Below are positions 8,982 through 16,858 of a stretch of 64,000 nt of DNA, piece by piece. A program made the translations under genes and the position numbers. Every line of letters begins with the position of its first letter. Position 1 is the first letter of the stretch. A model generated the notes under the pieces. The model was not told the origin of the DNA and did not search any database. It was given only the letters and a program-made list of their open reading frames with translations. This DNA comes from Ferrovibrio sp036381655. GTDB taxonomy: Bacteria; Pseudomonadota; Alphaproteobacteria; Ferrovibrionales; Ferrovibrionaceae. Where the stretch lies: positions 62,001-126,000 of the forward strand of contig NZ_DASVCJ010000006.1 in assembly GCF_036381655.1 (NCBI RefSeq), given 5' to 3'.

Positions 8982-9570
8982 TGCGATTTGATCCTTCGGC
9001 GAACTCGGCGGGCAATTCATGCCCGCGGCCGACGCCGGAGATCAGTGTCCGAACCTCGGGAAAGCGGCGGGCGACGTCAATTTGATGCTGCCGGAGCGCT
9101 TCGGCAAGTACCCCTCGGCGCTGCAGCAGACGATCAGCATGATTGATCATCACGGCGTTCGGCCAAGCCCGTGGCCGCACATCGGCCAAGGCGGCGAATA
9201 CTTCGCCTTCGCGCCCTGGATTTCGTTGCGCCATCAAAATCGCGGCCGCCGCGGTGGAGCGCGAGATGCCGGCGAAGCAGTGAACCAGCAGATGCTCGAC
9301 TTTCATCTGCGACAGTTGCTCGCCGACCTTTAGGATACTGGCGACGTCCCGTTCGCTCGGCAGCTTCTTATCGGGTTCCGGCATGACGATGTCGTAGAAG
9401 CGGAATTCGCGGCACTCCGCCTTGGGGTGATGAAGCCGGTATTCCGGGCCCAAACTGCCCGGATCGAGAATGCCAAGAATATGGGAAATCCTGCCGGCAT
9501 ACTGGTGCAGTTCGGCGACACCGCAAATACTGAGGCGGTAGGGAAGCAGGCCGCGTTCCAGCGCACTCAT
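8968..9570 (-). CDS. Protein-tyrosine/dual-specificity phosphatase-like protein
   Basis: This 200-residue protein carries the Cx5R phosphatase loop VHCFAGISRST, with C98 as nucleophile and R104 as phosphate-binding arginine. Its substrate cannot be read from the sequence; such small cytosolic proteins can act on phosphotyrosine, phosphoinositides or other phosphate esters. The N-terminus (SICGVAELHQYAGRISHILGILDP) resembles other uncharacterised bacterial DSP-like proteins. It lies between glmS (13 bases upstream) and gor (14-base overlap), so it is co-transcribed with cell-wall precursor and redox genes. That position gives no direct hint of its target. Confidence 0.8.
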   Translation of the reverse strand: MSALERGLLPYRLSICGVAELHQYAGRISHILGILDPGSLGPEYRLHHPKAECREFRFYDIVMPEPDKKLPSERDVASILKVGEQLSQMKVEHLLVHCFAGISRSTAAAAILMAQRNPGREGEVFAALADVRPRAWPNAVMINHADRLLQRRGVLAEALRQHQIDVARRFPEVRTLISGVGRGHELPAEFAEGSNRNEPI

Positions 9571-9583
9571 GCCGGCACCTCCC

Positions 9584-11410
9584 TCATTCGACCGTCACGG
9601 ACTTGGCCAGATTGCGCGGCTGATCGACATCGGTTCCCTTCAATACGGCCACATGATAGGCCAGCAATTGCGCCGGAATGGCGTACAGGATCGGCGCCAC
9701 GAACGGATCAACTTCGGGCAACTCGACGGTGGCAAAAGTCCTGCCGTCGATATGCGTGAACCCCTTGCGATCCGACATGAAAATCACCTTGCCTCCGCGC
9801 GCCATCACTTCCTGCATGTTCGAGATCGTCTTCTCGAACAGTCCGTCGCTGGGCGCAATCACGATGACCGGAACACCCTCGTCGATCAATGCGATGGGGC
9901 CATGCTTCAGTTCCCCTGCAGCATAGCCCTCGGCGTGAATATAGGAGATTTCCTTGAGTTTCAAAGCCCCCTCCAGTGCCAGGGGGAAGCAGGAGCCGCG
10001 GCCGATATAGAGCACGTCGCGCGCATCCATGATCTTCTCGGCCAAGGCGTGCAGGGCCTCGTCGTGATTCAGCACTTCCGAAGCCCGGGACGGCACCTCG
10101 ATCAATGCCGCCATGAGCCGGGCGGTTTCCTCTGCCGACAGCGCCTTGCGTGCCTGGGCGATGGCCAGGCTGAATGCCGCCAGCGTGACGAGCTGGCAGG
10201 TAAACGCCTTGGTGGACGCCACGCCGATCTCAGGTCCAGCCTTGGTCAGCAACACGCCATCGGCTTCGCGCGCCATGCTGCTTTCGGGCACATTGACGAT
10301 CGCCAGCGTGCGCCCGCCATTGGTTTTAACATAGCGCAGCGCAGCCAGCGTATCCGCCGTTTCGCCCGACTGGGAGATGAAGATCGCCAAGCCCTTGGGA
10401 TCGACCGGGGCTTCGCGGTAGCGGAATTCCGAGGCGACATCGACCTCGACATTGATCCTGGCGTGGCGCTCCAGCCAGTATTTCGCAACCAGGCCGGAAT
10501 AGTAGGACGTGCCGCATGCGACGATGGTCAGGCGGGTGATCCGGGCCAGATCGAGGCCGAGATCCGGCAGATGGACGAGGCGATCGGTCGGGCTGACGAC
10601 GGTGTTTACGGTATCGCCCATCACCGCCGGCTGCTCGTAAATCTCCTTCAGCATGTAATGGCGATAATTGCCCTTGCCGATCATGGCGCCGCTGATGGCC
10701 GTCGGCCTGACCGTCCGCTGCACTTCGCGGCCCTCGGCATCGAAGAAACGCGCGCCGGCCCGGCTGAGAACGACGTAGTCGCCCTCTTCCATATAGGCGA
10801 TGCGGTCCGTCAGCGGCGCGAGCGCCAGGGCATCGGAGCCGAGATACATCTCGCCGTTGCCAAACCCTACGGCGAGAGGCGCCCCGCGGCGGGCGCCGAT
10901 CAGAAGATCTTCCTTGCCGTGAAACAGAACGGCGAGAGCAAAGGCGCCATGCAGGCGTCCCAGGGCGGCTTCCACCGCAGCCTGAGGCTCCTTTCCGTCG
11001 ATCAGGTGCTGATCGATCAGCCGCAGCGCGACTTCCGTGTCGGTCTGACTCTGGAATTCATGCCCCTTGGCGATCAGTTCGGCAGCGATCTCACGGTAAT
11101 TCTCGATGATACCGTTGTGAACCAGCGCAACCCGCTCGGTCGCGTGCGGATGCGCATTGGCTTCGTTCGGCGCGCCATGCGTAGCCCAGCGGGTATGGGC
11201 AATGCCGATCAAACCCTGCAGCGGCTGCTGCGCCAGGCGTTCTTCCAGCTTGGCGATCTTGCCCTCGGCGCGGCGGCGCTCGATCGCACCTGTCCTGGAG
11301 AGAGTGGCGATGCCGGCGGAATCATAGCCCCGGTATTCCAGCCGCTTGAGTCCGTCTACCAGCAACGGCACGGCATCCCGCGTGCCGACGACGCCGACGA
11401 TTCCACACAT
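9584..11410 (-). CDS. glmS: Glutamine-fructose-6-phosphate aminotransferase (isomerizing)
   Basis: This 608-residue enzyme makes glucosamine-6-phosphate from fructose-6-phosphate and glutamine, the entry step for peptidoglycan and LPS amino sugars. The N-terminal class II amidotransferase uses Cys2 (MCGIVGVVGTRD). Two SIS sugar-isomerase domains follow, with ACGTSYYSG, SQSGETADT and the C-terminal PRNLAKSVTVE ending typical of GlmS. It lies 11 bases downstream of glmU, so the two enzymes of UDP-GlcNAc synthesis are co-transcribed. No glmS ribozyme is visible in the 11-base gap, as expected outside Gram-positives. Confidence 0.97.
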   Translation of the reverse strand: MCGIVGVVGTRDAVPLLVDGLKRLEYRGYDSAGIATLSRTGAIERRRAEGKIAKLEERLAQQPLQGLIGIAHTRWATHGAPNEANAHPHATERVALVHNGIIENYREIAAELIAKGHEFQSQTDTEVALRLIDQHLIDGKEPQAAVEAALGRLHGAFALAVLFHGKEDLLIGARRGAPLAVGFGNGEMYLGSDALALAPLTDRIAYMEEGDYVVLSRAGARFFDAEGREVQRTVRPTAISGAMIGKGNYRHYMLKEIYEQPAVMGDTVNTVVSPTDRLVHLPDLGLDLARITRLTIVACGTSYYSGLVAKYWLERHARINVEVDVASEFRYREAPVDPKGLAIFISQSGETADTLAALRYVKTNGGRTLAIVNVPESSMAREADGVLLTKAGPEIGVASTKAFTCQLVTLAAFSLAIAQARKALSAEETARLMAALIEVPSRASEVLNHDEALHALAEKIMDARDVLYIGRGSCFPLALEGALKLKEISYIHAEGYAAGELKHGPIALIDEGVPVIVIAPSDGLFEKTISNMQEVMARGGKVIFMSDRKGFTHIDGRTFATVELPEVDPFVAPILYAIPAQLLAYHVAVLKGTDVDQPRNLAKSVTVE

Positions 11411-11421
11411 CGTTTACTCTC

Positions 11422-12768
11422 CTACTTATTCTTCTTGGCGGCCCGGCTGCTGCGGAACCGCGCCGCGAAACCGGCAATATCTTCCTGGCGGCCGCGCGCC
11501 ACCGCCAGGGCATCGCCGGGCACATCGCGCGTGATCGTGCTGCCGGCCGCGACCATGGCGCCGTCGCCGACCTTGACGGGCGCCACCAGGGCCGTGTTTG
11601 AGCCGATGAACGCCCCGGCGCCGATATCGGTGAAATGCTTGGCGAAGCCGTCGTAATTGCAGGTGATCGTGCCGGCCCCGATATTGGCCTTCGCCCCCAC
11701 CCGCGCATCGCCGATATAGGTCAAGTGGTTGACCTTGGCTCCGGCCTCGATCGCTGCCTGCTTGATCTCGACGAAATTGCCGATATGCGCATCCAGGCCG
11801 ATCTGCGCGCCGGGCCGCAGCCGGGCGAAGGGTCCAATGGTGGCGCCGGCGGCGATTGCGGCGCCCTCGATATGGCTGTAGCTGCGGATGACGACGCCGT
11901 CGCCGACAGAGACATTGTCACCGAAAACAACGAATGGCTCGACCGTGACATCCCGACCGAAGCGGGTGTCGCTGCGCAGATAGACCGTCTCCGGCGCAAT
12001 CAAGGTCACGCCGTCAATCATGGCGCGATGGCGCAGACGCTGCTGCATCGCGGCCTCGGCCTGGGCCAGTTCGGCACGGGTATTGATGCCCATCACTTCG
12101 ACGGGATCGGCTTCGACCACCCGGCAAAGCCAGCGCTTCGCATTGGCATGCTCGACCACATCGGTGAGCAGGTATTCGCCTTGCGCATTGTCGTCGCTGA
12201 GCTGCTGCAGAAGCAGAGGCAGACGCGCCCCATCGAGAGCCATCAGTCCGGCATTGCAGAGCCGGACGGCGCGCTCCTGTGCGGAGGCATTCTTGTATTC
12301 GACGATCCTTTCCAGACGGTTCTCGCTGCCGAGAATCAGACGGCCATAAGCGGCGGGTTCCGCCGGAGTGAAGCCGACGACGACCGCCGCCGGATCGCCT
12401 TCGCCCCGCCGCGCTTCGACCAGACGTTTCAGCAGGTCCGGTGTCAGCAGCGGCGTATCTCCAAAAAGGACCACGACATCGCCATCGAAGCCGTTCAGGG
12501 CCGGCAGGGCCGCCATGACGGCATGCCCGGTACCCCGCGGCGGGTTCTGGACCGCGGCTGTTGCCGGAGCCGCGGCGGCGGCCACCTGCTCCTGCCCTTT
12601 CCCGACCACCACGACCACCCGATCCGGCTCGAGGCTGGCACCGGCGTCCAGCACATGGCGCAGCATTGGCCGGCCGGCGACCGAATGCAGGACCTTGGGC
12701 AACTGCGATTTCATCCGCGTGCCCTGCCCAGCCGCCAGCACCACAATCGCTACGCCCCGTTTCGTCAT
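11422..12768 (-). CDS. glmU: Bifunctional UDP-N-acetylglucosamine pyrophosphorylase / GlcN-1-P acetyltransferase
   Basis: This bifunctional enzyme makes UDP-GlcNAc. It has 448 residues when started at the ATG at 12768; the frame is open 19 codons further, but those residues are not family-like. The N-terminal uridyltransferase domain has LAAGQGTRMKSQLPKVLH. The second half is a left-handed beta-helix of hexapeptide repeats ending with the acetyltransferase signature (KVNHLTYIGDA, NIGAGTITCNYDG). It is the first gene of the minus-strand run reaching cobQ, and a sigma70-like promoter candidate lies about 78 bases upstream (12846-12875). Confidence 0.96.
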   Translation of the reverse strand: MTKRGVAIVVLAAGQGTRMKSQLPKVLHSVAGRPMLRHVLDAGASLEPDRVVVVVGKGQEQVAAAAAPATAAVQNPPRGTGHAVMAALPALNGFDGDVVVLFGDTPLLTPDLLKRLVEARRGEGDPAAVVVGFTPAEPAAYGRLILGSENRLERIVEYKNASAQERAVRLCNAGLMALDGARLPLLLQQLSDDNAQGEYLLTDVVEHANAKRWLCRVVEADPVEVMGINTRAELAQAEAAMQQRLRHRAMIDGVTLIAPETVYLRSDTRFGRDVTVEPFVVFGDNVSVGDGVVIRSYSHIEGAAIAAGATIGPFARLRPGAQIGLDAHIGNFVEIKQAAIEAGAKVNHLTYIGDARVGAKANIGAGTITCNYDGFAKHFTDIGAGAFIGSNTALVAPVKVGDGAMVAAGSTITRDVPGDALAVARGRQEDIAGFAARFRSSRAAKKNK

Positions 12769-12845
12769 TGCGCCATTCCGTGTAATGAAGAGATCAGATT
12801 CGCAAAAAGCCGCGATTCGCCCCAACCCGACGCGCGGCGGACTGT

Positions 12846-12875
12846 GTCATAGCCACCGCAGAGTTCGGAAATCAA
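12846..12875 (-). promoter_or_regulatory. Candidate promoter of the glmU-to-cobQ transcription unit
   Basis: On the minus strand a TTGATT (12875-12870) and a TATGAC (12851-12846) are separated by 18 bases. They resemble -35 and -10 hexamers and lie about 78 bases upstream of the glmU ATG in an AT-richer stretch of the 150-base glmU/gph divergent region. This is a visual match only. Confidence 0.4.
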
Positions 12876-12918
12876 AAGATTTTTCCGTCTGTTTCAGGAT
12901 TTTTCTAATTGTAACAGC

Positions 12919-13599
12919 ATGATGCACAAAGCAATCCTCTTCGATCTGGACGGCACATTGGTGGATACCGCACCTGATCTCGCCGCCGCAACCGACTATG
13001 CCCTGCAGTCCGCCGGACGGCCAGCCATAGGCCTCGATGCGGTCCGCCAGATGGTCGGCGACGGCGCCCGCGCCCTGCTCGAACGCGGCTTCCAGGTAAC
13101 GGGCGGCATGCCTTCGCAGGACATCTTCGAGGCGGCCGTGGCGGCGCTCTACGTTTATTATGAAGACCATCTTGCCGATACCAGCCGTCCTTTCCCCGGC
13201 GTCGTCACCAGTCTGGCGAACCTGGCGGAGAATGGTTATGCGCTGGCAGTCTGCACCAACAAGCTGGAGCGGTTCAGCCGCGAATTGCTGCAACGGCTCG
13301 GCCTCGACGGGTTCTTCGGCGCCGTCGTCGGCGGCGACACGCTGTCGGTTCGCAAACCCGATCCTGGCCATGTCCGCGGAACCGTCGAGAAACTGGGGGA
13401 AAAGCTGGGCAAGCAGATCGGCTGGGCGGCGATGGTGGGGGATTCCGCCTATGACGTGAATGCCGCACAAGCGGCGGGACTGCCGTGCATCGCCGTCAGT
13501 TTCGGCTATACCCGAATCCCGGCACGCGAACTTGGCGCCGACCGGCTCATCGATCACTTTGCCGAATTGCCGGACGCTATCGCGGAATTGGGCGGTTGA
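12919..13599 (+). CDS. gph: Phosphoglycolate phosphatase, HAD family
   Basis: This 226-residue HAD phosphatase probably removes phosphoglycolate from DNA repair or oxygenase side reactions. Motif I FDLDGTLVDT with the nucleophile aspartate is at residues 8-17. A cap domain follows, then motif II (CTNKLE), the motif III lysine (RKPDPGHV) and motif IV GDSAYDVNAA. The ATG at 12919 is followed by a second ATG at 12922. No Shine-Dalgarno sequence precedes either, and a TCTAAT hexamer at 12904-12909 would put transcription start within a few bases of the ATG. The last 46 bases overlap the convergent histidine kinase gene. Confidence 0.88.
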   Translation: MMHKAILFDLDGTLVDTAPDLAAATDYALQSAGRPAIGLDAVRQMVGDGARALLERGFQVTGGMPSQDIFEAAVAALYVYYEDHLADTSRPFPGVVTSLANLAENGYALAVCTNKLERFSRELLQRLGLDGFFGAVVGGDTLSVRKPDPGHVRGTVEKLGEKLGKQIGWAAMVGDSAYDVNAAQAAGLPCIAVSFGYTRIPARELGADRLIDHFAELPDAIAELGG

Positions 13600-14981
13600 T
13601 GCGGCGACACCACCCGATAGGGCGGCAAATAGACGCTGACCCGCGTTCCCGAGCCGGGGGCGCTTTGAATATCCAGCCGGCCGCCATGCAGCCGGATCAG
13701 CCTGTCGCTTAGCGGAAGCCCCAGGCCGGTTCCCGGCTGCACCCGTGTAAGCGCATTCTGAATCTGCCCGAAAGGTTGCAGCGCAACCTTGATCTGCGCG
13801 GGATTCATGCCGATCCCGGTATCGATGACAGTGTAGGCGAAGCCGCCATCCTCTACCGGGCCCGCCGACAAAGTCACCTTTCCCACGGTCGTAAACTTCA
13901 CGGCGTTGCTCATCAGATTGATAAGCACCTGCAGCAGGGCGCGGCGATCCGCCCGAAGCGTAACGAGTTCGCGGGCCGGCACGACCTCGAGTTCAAGCTG
14001 TGCGCGCGCCATCTTCTCGCGAACCAGGCGCGCCGCAATCGTCATGATGTCATCGGCGTCGAAGTCATCCTCCGCCAGCTCGAATTTACCGGCTTCCACT
14101 TTCGACAGATCGAGAATGTCGCTGATGATCGCGAGCAGATGCTCGCCGCTGCCATGAATGTCCCCGGCATACTCGCGATAACGGGGAATGTTGACTGGGC
14201 CGAGCATCTCGTTCTTGATGATCGAGGAAAAGCCAATGATGGCGTTCAGCGGCGTCCGCAATTCATGGCTCATATTGGCCAGAAACTCGGATTTCGCCCG
14301 GTTGGCCTCCTCGGCGATCCGTTTGGCTGCCAGCGCCGCCAATTCGGCCTGTTCCTTCAATTCGACGACGCGGCGCTGCCGGAAGAGCAGAAGGACCAGA
14401 CCGATCACCAGCGCCGCAACAAAAGCTATCAAAATGGCTACGCCGTTGGCAAAACGGTCCAAGCGCTGTTCCTGTGCCTGCAGGATTTGCCGGGCCGTCG
14501 CACGCGATTCCTGCAACAGCGATATCAGCCTGACTTCCGCATCGCGGGCACGGCCAAGCATGAGGGAAATAACGGCCGGGGACTCCGCATCCTGCCCGGG
14601 AACGCCCTCGGCAAACCAATTGAGCAGGTCCTGCAATGCAGGATTGGCGACCGCGTACATGCCGGCGGCGCCGACCATGTTGTCCAGATTGTAGTTGGAG
14701 CGCAATTCATCCGCCCGTGCGCGGGCCCGGCCAAGCTGTGTTTCGACCCGAAGGTGATTGATCTGACTGGGATTCTGCTGCCACATTTCGATCGCCCAGG
14801 TCAGATTGCTGATTTCCCGGATCAACGTCTCGGCGTCACGCTCCTGATCGAGCAACGTCAGCGGCAGGTTCCGTGCTACCGTCGTGAGCGTGTTCTGCAC
14901 ATAGATGGTGATGCCAATGGCGCCGATGGCAATCAGAATTATGGCAATCATGATCTGCCGGCGACCAAATGATATCGGCAT
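13554..14981 (-). CDS. Membrane sensor histidine kinase coupled to a TAXI binding protein
   Basis: This 475-residue kinase has a membrane segment at about 10-28, a periplasmic region of about 150 residues predicted to be helical (30-180), a second membrane segment (181-200), a short coiled linker and a HisKA domain with the phospho-accepting H239 in LANMSHELRTP. The HATPase domain shows an N box (NLMSNAVKFT) and DTGIGM. No response regulator is adjacent. The gene starts 3 bases after the stop of a TAXI-family solute-binding protein, suggesting that the binding protein presents a ligand to the kinase's periplasmic domain. That coupling is inference. The 3' end overlaps gph by 46 bases. Confidence 0.88.
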   Translation of the reverse strand: MPISFGRRQIMIAIILIAIGAIGITIYVQNTLTTVARNLPLTLLDQERDAETLIREISNLTWAIEMWQQNPSQINHLRVETQLGRARARADELRSNYNLDNMVGAAGMYAVANPALQDLLNWFAEGVPGQDAESPAVISLMLGRARDAEVRLISLLQESRATARQILQAQEQRLDRFANGVAILIAFVAALVIGLVLLLFRQRRVVELKEQAELAALAAKRIAEEANRAKSEFLANMSHELRTPLNAIIGFSSIIKNEMLGPVNIPRYREYAGDIHGSGEHLLAIISDILDLSKVEAGKFELAEDDFDADDIMTIAARLVREKMARAQLELEVVPARELVTLRADRRALLQVLINLMSNAVKFTTVGKVTLSAGPVEDGGFAYTVIDTGIGMNPAQIKVALQPFGQIQNALTRVQPGTGLGLPLSDRLIRLHGGRLDIQSAPGSGTRVSVYLPPYRVVSPHQPPNSAIASGNSAK

Positions 14982-14984
14982 CGG

Positions 14985-16049
14985 TCACCCCGGAAGCAAG
15001 CCACGTTGGCGGTAGAAGCGTTCGGCGCCCGGATGCATCGGGATGCCGCGGCCTGCCAAAGCCGAAGAAATTTGTATTTCGCTTCCCCGCGGATGGCCCT
15101 TTTTCAGAATCGTTTCGCCCCTCTTGCTCCATAATGCATCCAGGATATTCGCAATCCTATCGGCGGGAATATCGGCGCGCACGATAAGCTGCGCCCCCAC
15201 CATCAAGGTCCGGATCGCCGGTATGCCCGCATAGGCATTGGCGGGAATTTCCCCATAAGTCAAAAAAGGATTGGCGGCGATGACCGCCCGCGCCTGCTCG
15301 GGCCCTATGGACAGAAGCCCCGCATGGCCGGAGCCAAGCGCATCGACGACGGCTTTTGCGGGCCATCCCGCCACGATGAAGAAGGCATCCAGTTTCCCCT
15401 GCATCATCCGCGGCAGCGCCAGATCCGGCTTGATATACTCCGCATGAAGATCGCCGTCGGTCAGATGGTAGGCGCGCAGCAGATTGCGGACATGAACGAG
15501 CGTCCCGGAGCCCGGCTCGTCGAAGGCGGCGGTCCGCCGGCGAAGATCGCCGACCGTATGAATGCCCGCCTCTTTCCGCACGACGACATGCATCGCCTCG
15601 GAATAGAGATGGGCAAGAAACCGCAAGCGATCCAGTCGCGGTTTGCCGGCATACAGCTCTTTCCCCTCGAAGGCCCACTGGGCAACATCGGCCTGCACCA
15701 GCGCGGCCTCGATTTCACCCGATTGCAGGGCCGCGACATTGGCGACGGAGCCATTCGATGTCTGCGCCACGGCGATCAGACCGGGCACGCCGCAGCGCAC
15801 TTGCACGCAATCCCTGCCTTGCGCCACGTCGCTGATGATCTCGGCGATCAGTCTGCCGACAGGAAAATAGGTTCCGCTCTGACCGCCGGTCCCAATGCGG
15901 AAATACTGCCGCGCAGACTGCGCCTTTGCGGAAGCCCCAAAAAACTGAAGCGAAAGACCGGCCAGCAGAACGGTGGCGAGCCAGATCGGAACCGGACGTC
16001 GCCCCCGGCGTAACGGGTGCCGTATTTCACGGCGACCTTCTAGCGACAT
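14985..16049 (-). CDS. TAXI-family TRAP-type solute-binding protein, orphan of its permease
   Basis: This 354-residue periplasmic protein has an arginine-rich N-terminus followed by a hydrophobic export segment (about 22-44, WLATVLLAGLSLQFFGASAKA). The mature part opens with FRIGTGGQSGTYFPVGRLIAEI, the hallmark of TRAP-associated extracytoplasmic immunogenic (TAXI) proteins. The family normally delivers small carboxylates such as glutamate or 2-oxoglutarate to a fused TRAP permease. No permease gene is present on either side. Instead it sits directly between maiA (stop and start codons abut as TAAATG) and a histidine kinase, so a sensing role is more likely than transport. Confidence 0.88.
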   Translation of the reverse strand: MSLEGRREIRHPLRRGRRPVPIWLATVLLAGLSLQFFGASAKAQSARQYFRIGTGGQSGTYFPVGRLIAEIISDVAQGRDCVQVRCGVPGLIAVAQTSNGSVANVAALQSGEIEAALVQADVAQWAFEGKELYAGKPRLDRLRFLAHLYSEAMHVVVRKEAGIHTVGDLRRRTAAFDEPGSGTLVHVRNLLRAYHLTDGDLHAEYIKPDLALPRMMQGKLDAFFIVAGWPAKAVVDALGSGHAGLLSIGPEQARAVIAANPFLTYGEIPANAYAGIPAIRTLMVGAQLIVRADIPADRIANILDALWSKRGETILKKGHPRGSEIQISSALAGRGIPMHPGAERFYRQRGLLPG

Positions 16050-16688
16050 TTATTCGGCATCCGGCTGTTTACCTGGTGCCGCCTTGATGAAGGCGTCAAG
16101 GCGATTGCACTCGGCATCGATCCGCTCCACCGTCGGACATGCAGACAGATCGCAATTGAATCGGCGGGCATTGGCAACCTGCGGCACGAGGCAGATATCG
16201 GCCAGGGTCGGCGTATCGCCGTGGCAGAACCGGCCCGTGGCCGAACTGCCCGCCAGCATCTTTTCCAGGGCCTGCAGCCCGGTTTCCACCCAATGGCGAT
16301 ACCATTGATTCTTCTTGTCGTCGGAAACCCCCATATCCTTGACCAGATAGCGGAGTACCCGAAGGTTGTTGAGCGGATGAATGTCGCAGGCAATGGCCAG
16401 TGCAAGCGCCCGCACACGCGCCCGCTCGGCCGGCTCTTTCGGCAAAAGCGGGGGATTGGGATGGGTTTCGTCGAGATATTCGATGATTGCCAGCGACTGG
16501 GCCATCTGCCGGTCGCCATCGACCAGGGTGGGGACCAGCTTTTGCGGATTCAGTCTGGCGTAATCCTCGGATAATTGGTCGTTCTTCTGCAGATGGATGA
16601 AATGATTGTCGTAGGCGAGCCCCTTGAGGTTCAATGCGATCCGGACCCGGTAGGCCGCCGATGATCGAAAATACCCATAAAGCAGCAT
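16050..16688 (-). CDS. maiA: Maleylacetoacetate isomerase (zeta-class glutathione transferase)
   Basis: This 212-residue cytosolic enzyme isomerises 4-maleylacetoacetate to fumarylacetoacetate using glutathione, the step between HmgA and Fah in tyrosine breakdown. The N-terminal thioredoxin fold carries the zeta-class motif SSAAYRVRIALNLKGL (residues 9-24), followed by NPQKLVPTLVDGD. A DIHPLNNLRVLRYL stretch marks the helical domain. It is not in the hppD-hmgA-fah operon but 2.4 kb away on the other strand, leading into the TAXI protein gene. It could alternatively be another zeta-like GST, but the fit to MaiA is close and the rest of the pathway is nearby. Confidence 0.9.
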   Translation of the reverse strand: MLLYGYFRSSAAYRVRIALNLKGLAYDNHFIHLQKNDQLSEDYARLNPQKLVPTLVDGDRQMAQSLAIIEYLDETHPNPPLLPKEPAERARVRALALAIACDIHPLNNLRVLRYLVKDMGVSDDKKNQWYRHWVETGLQALEKMLAGSSATGRFCHGDTPTLADICLVPQVANARRFNCDLSACPTVERIDAECNRLDAFIKAAPGKQPDAE

Positions 16689-16858
16689 GCATCCCTCCCT
16701 GTCGAAGCCGGATTTTACTTCAATACCGGAATGTTACAAAGCATTGATCGTATTTCGGGCGATGATAAGGGTTGCTCCTCTCGGGGGCGGCGCTCTATTG
16801 TCGGCGCGCCTTCTGGCCCCCATCTTCGGTAAAGTCATAAGGCATTTTGGGTGACGAC

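Noticed and set aside
9569..11656. Open frame of 695 codons on the plus strand across glmS and glmU
   Set aside because: It is antisense to two certain genes, has no family features and reflects the GC-rich third positions of the real frames.
12889..12917. CTGTT...AACAG inverted repeat before gph, with a TAATTGTAAC stretch resembling the hppD palindrome
   Set aside because: Only one half resembles the MarR site and the long spacer is not symmetrical; probably chance in an AT-rich promoter.
16689..16858. Possible TPP riboswitch before the ThiS-ThiG gene
   Set aside because: The conserved CUGAGA-type core is absent; only a short GC-rich stretch is present.
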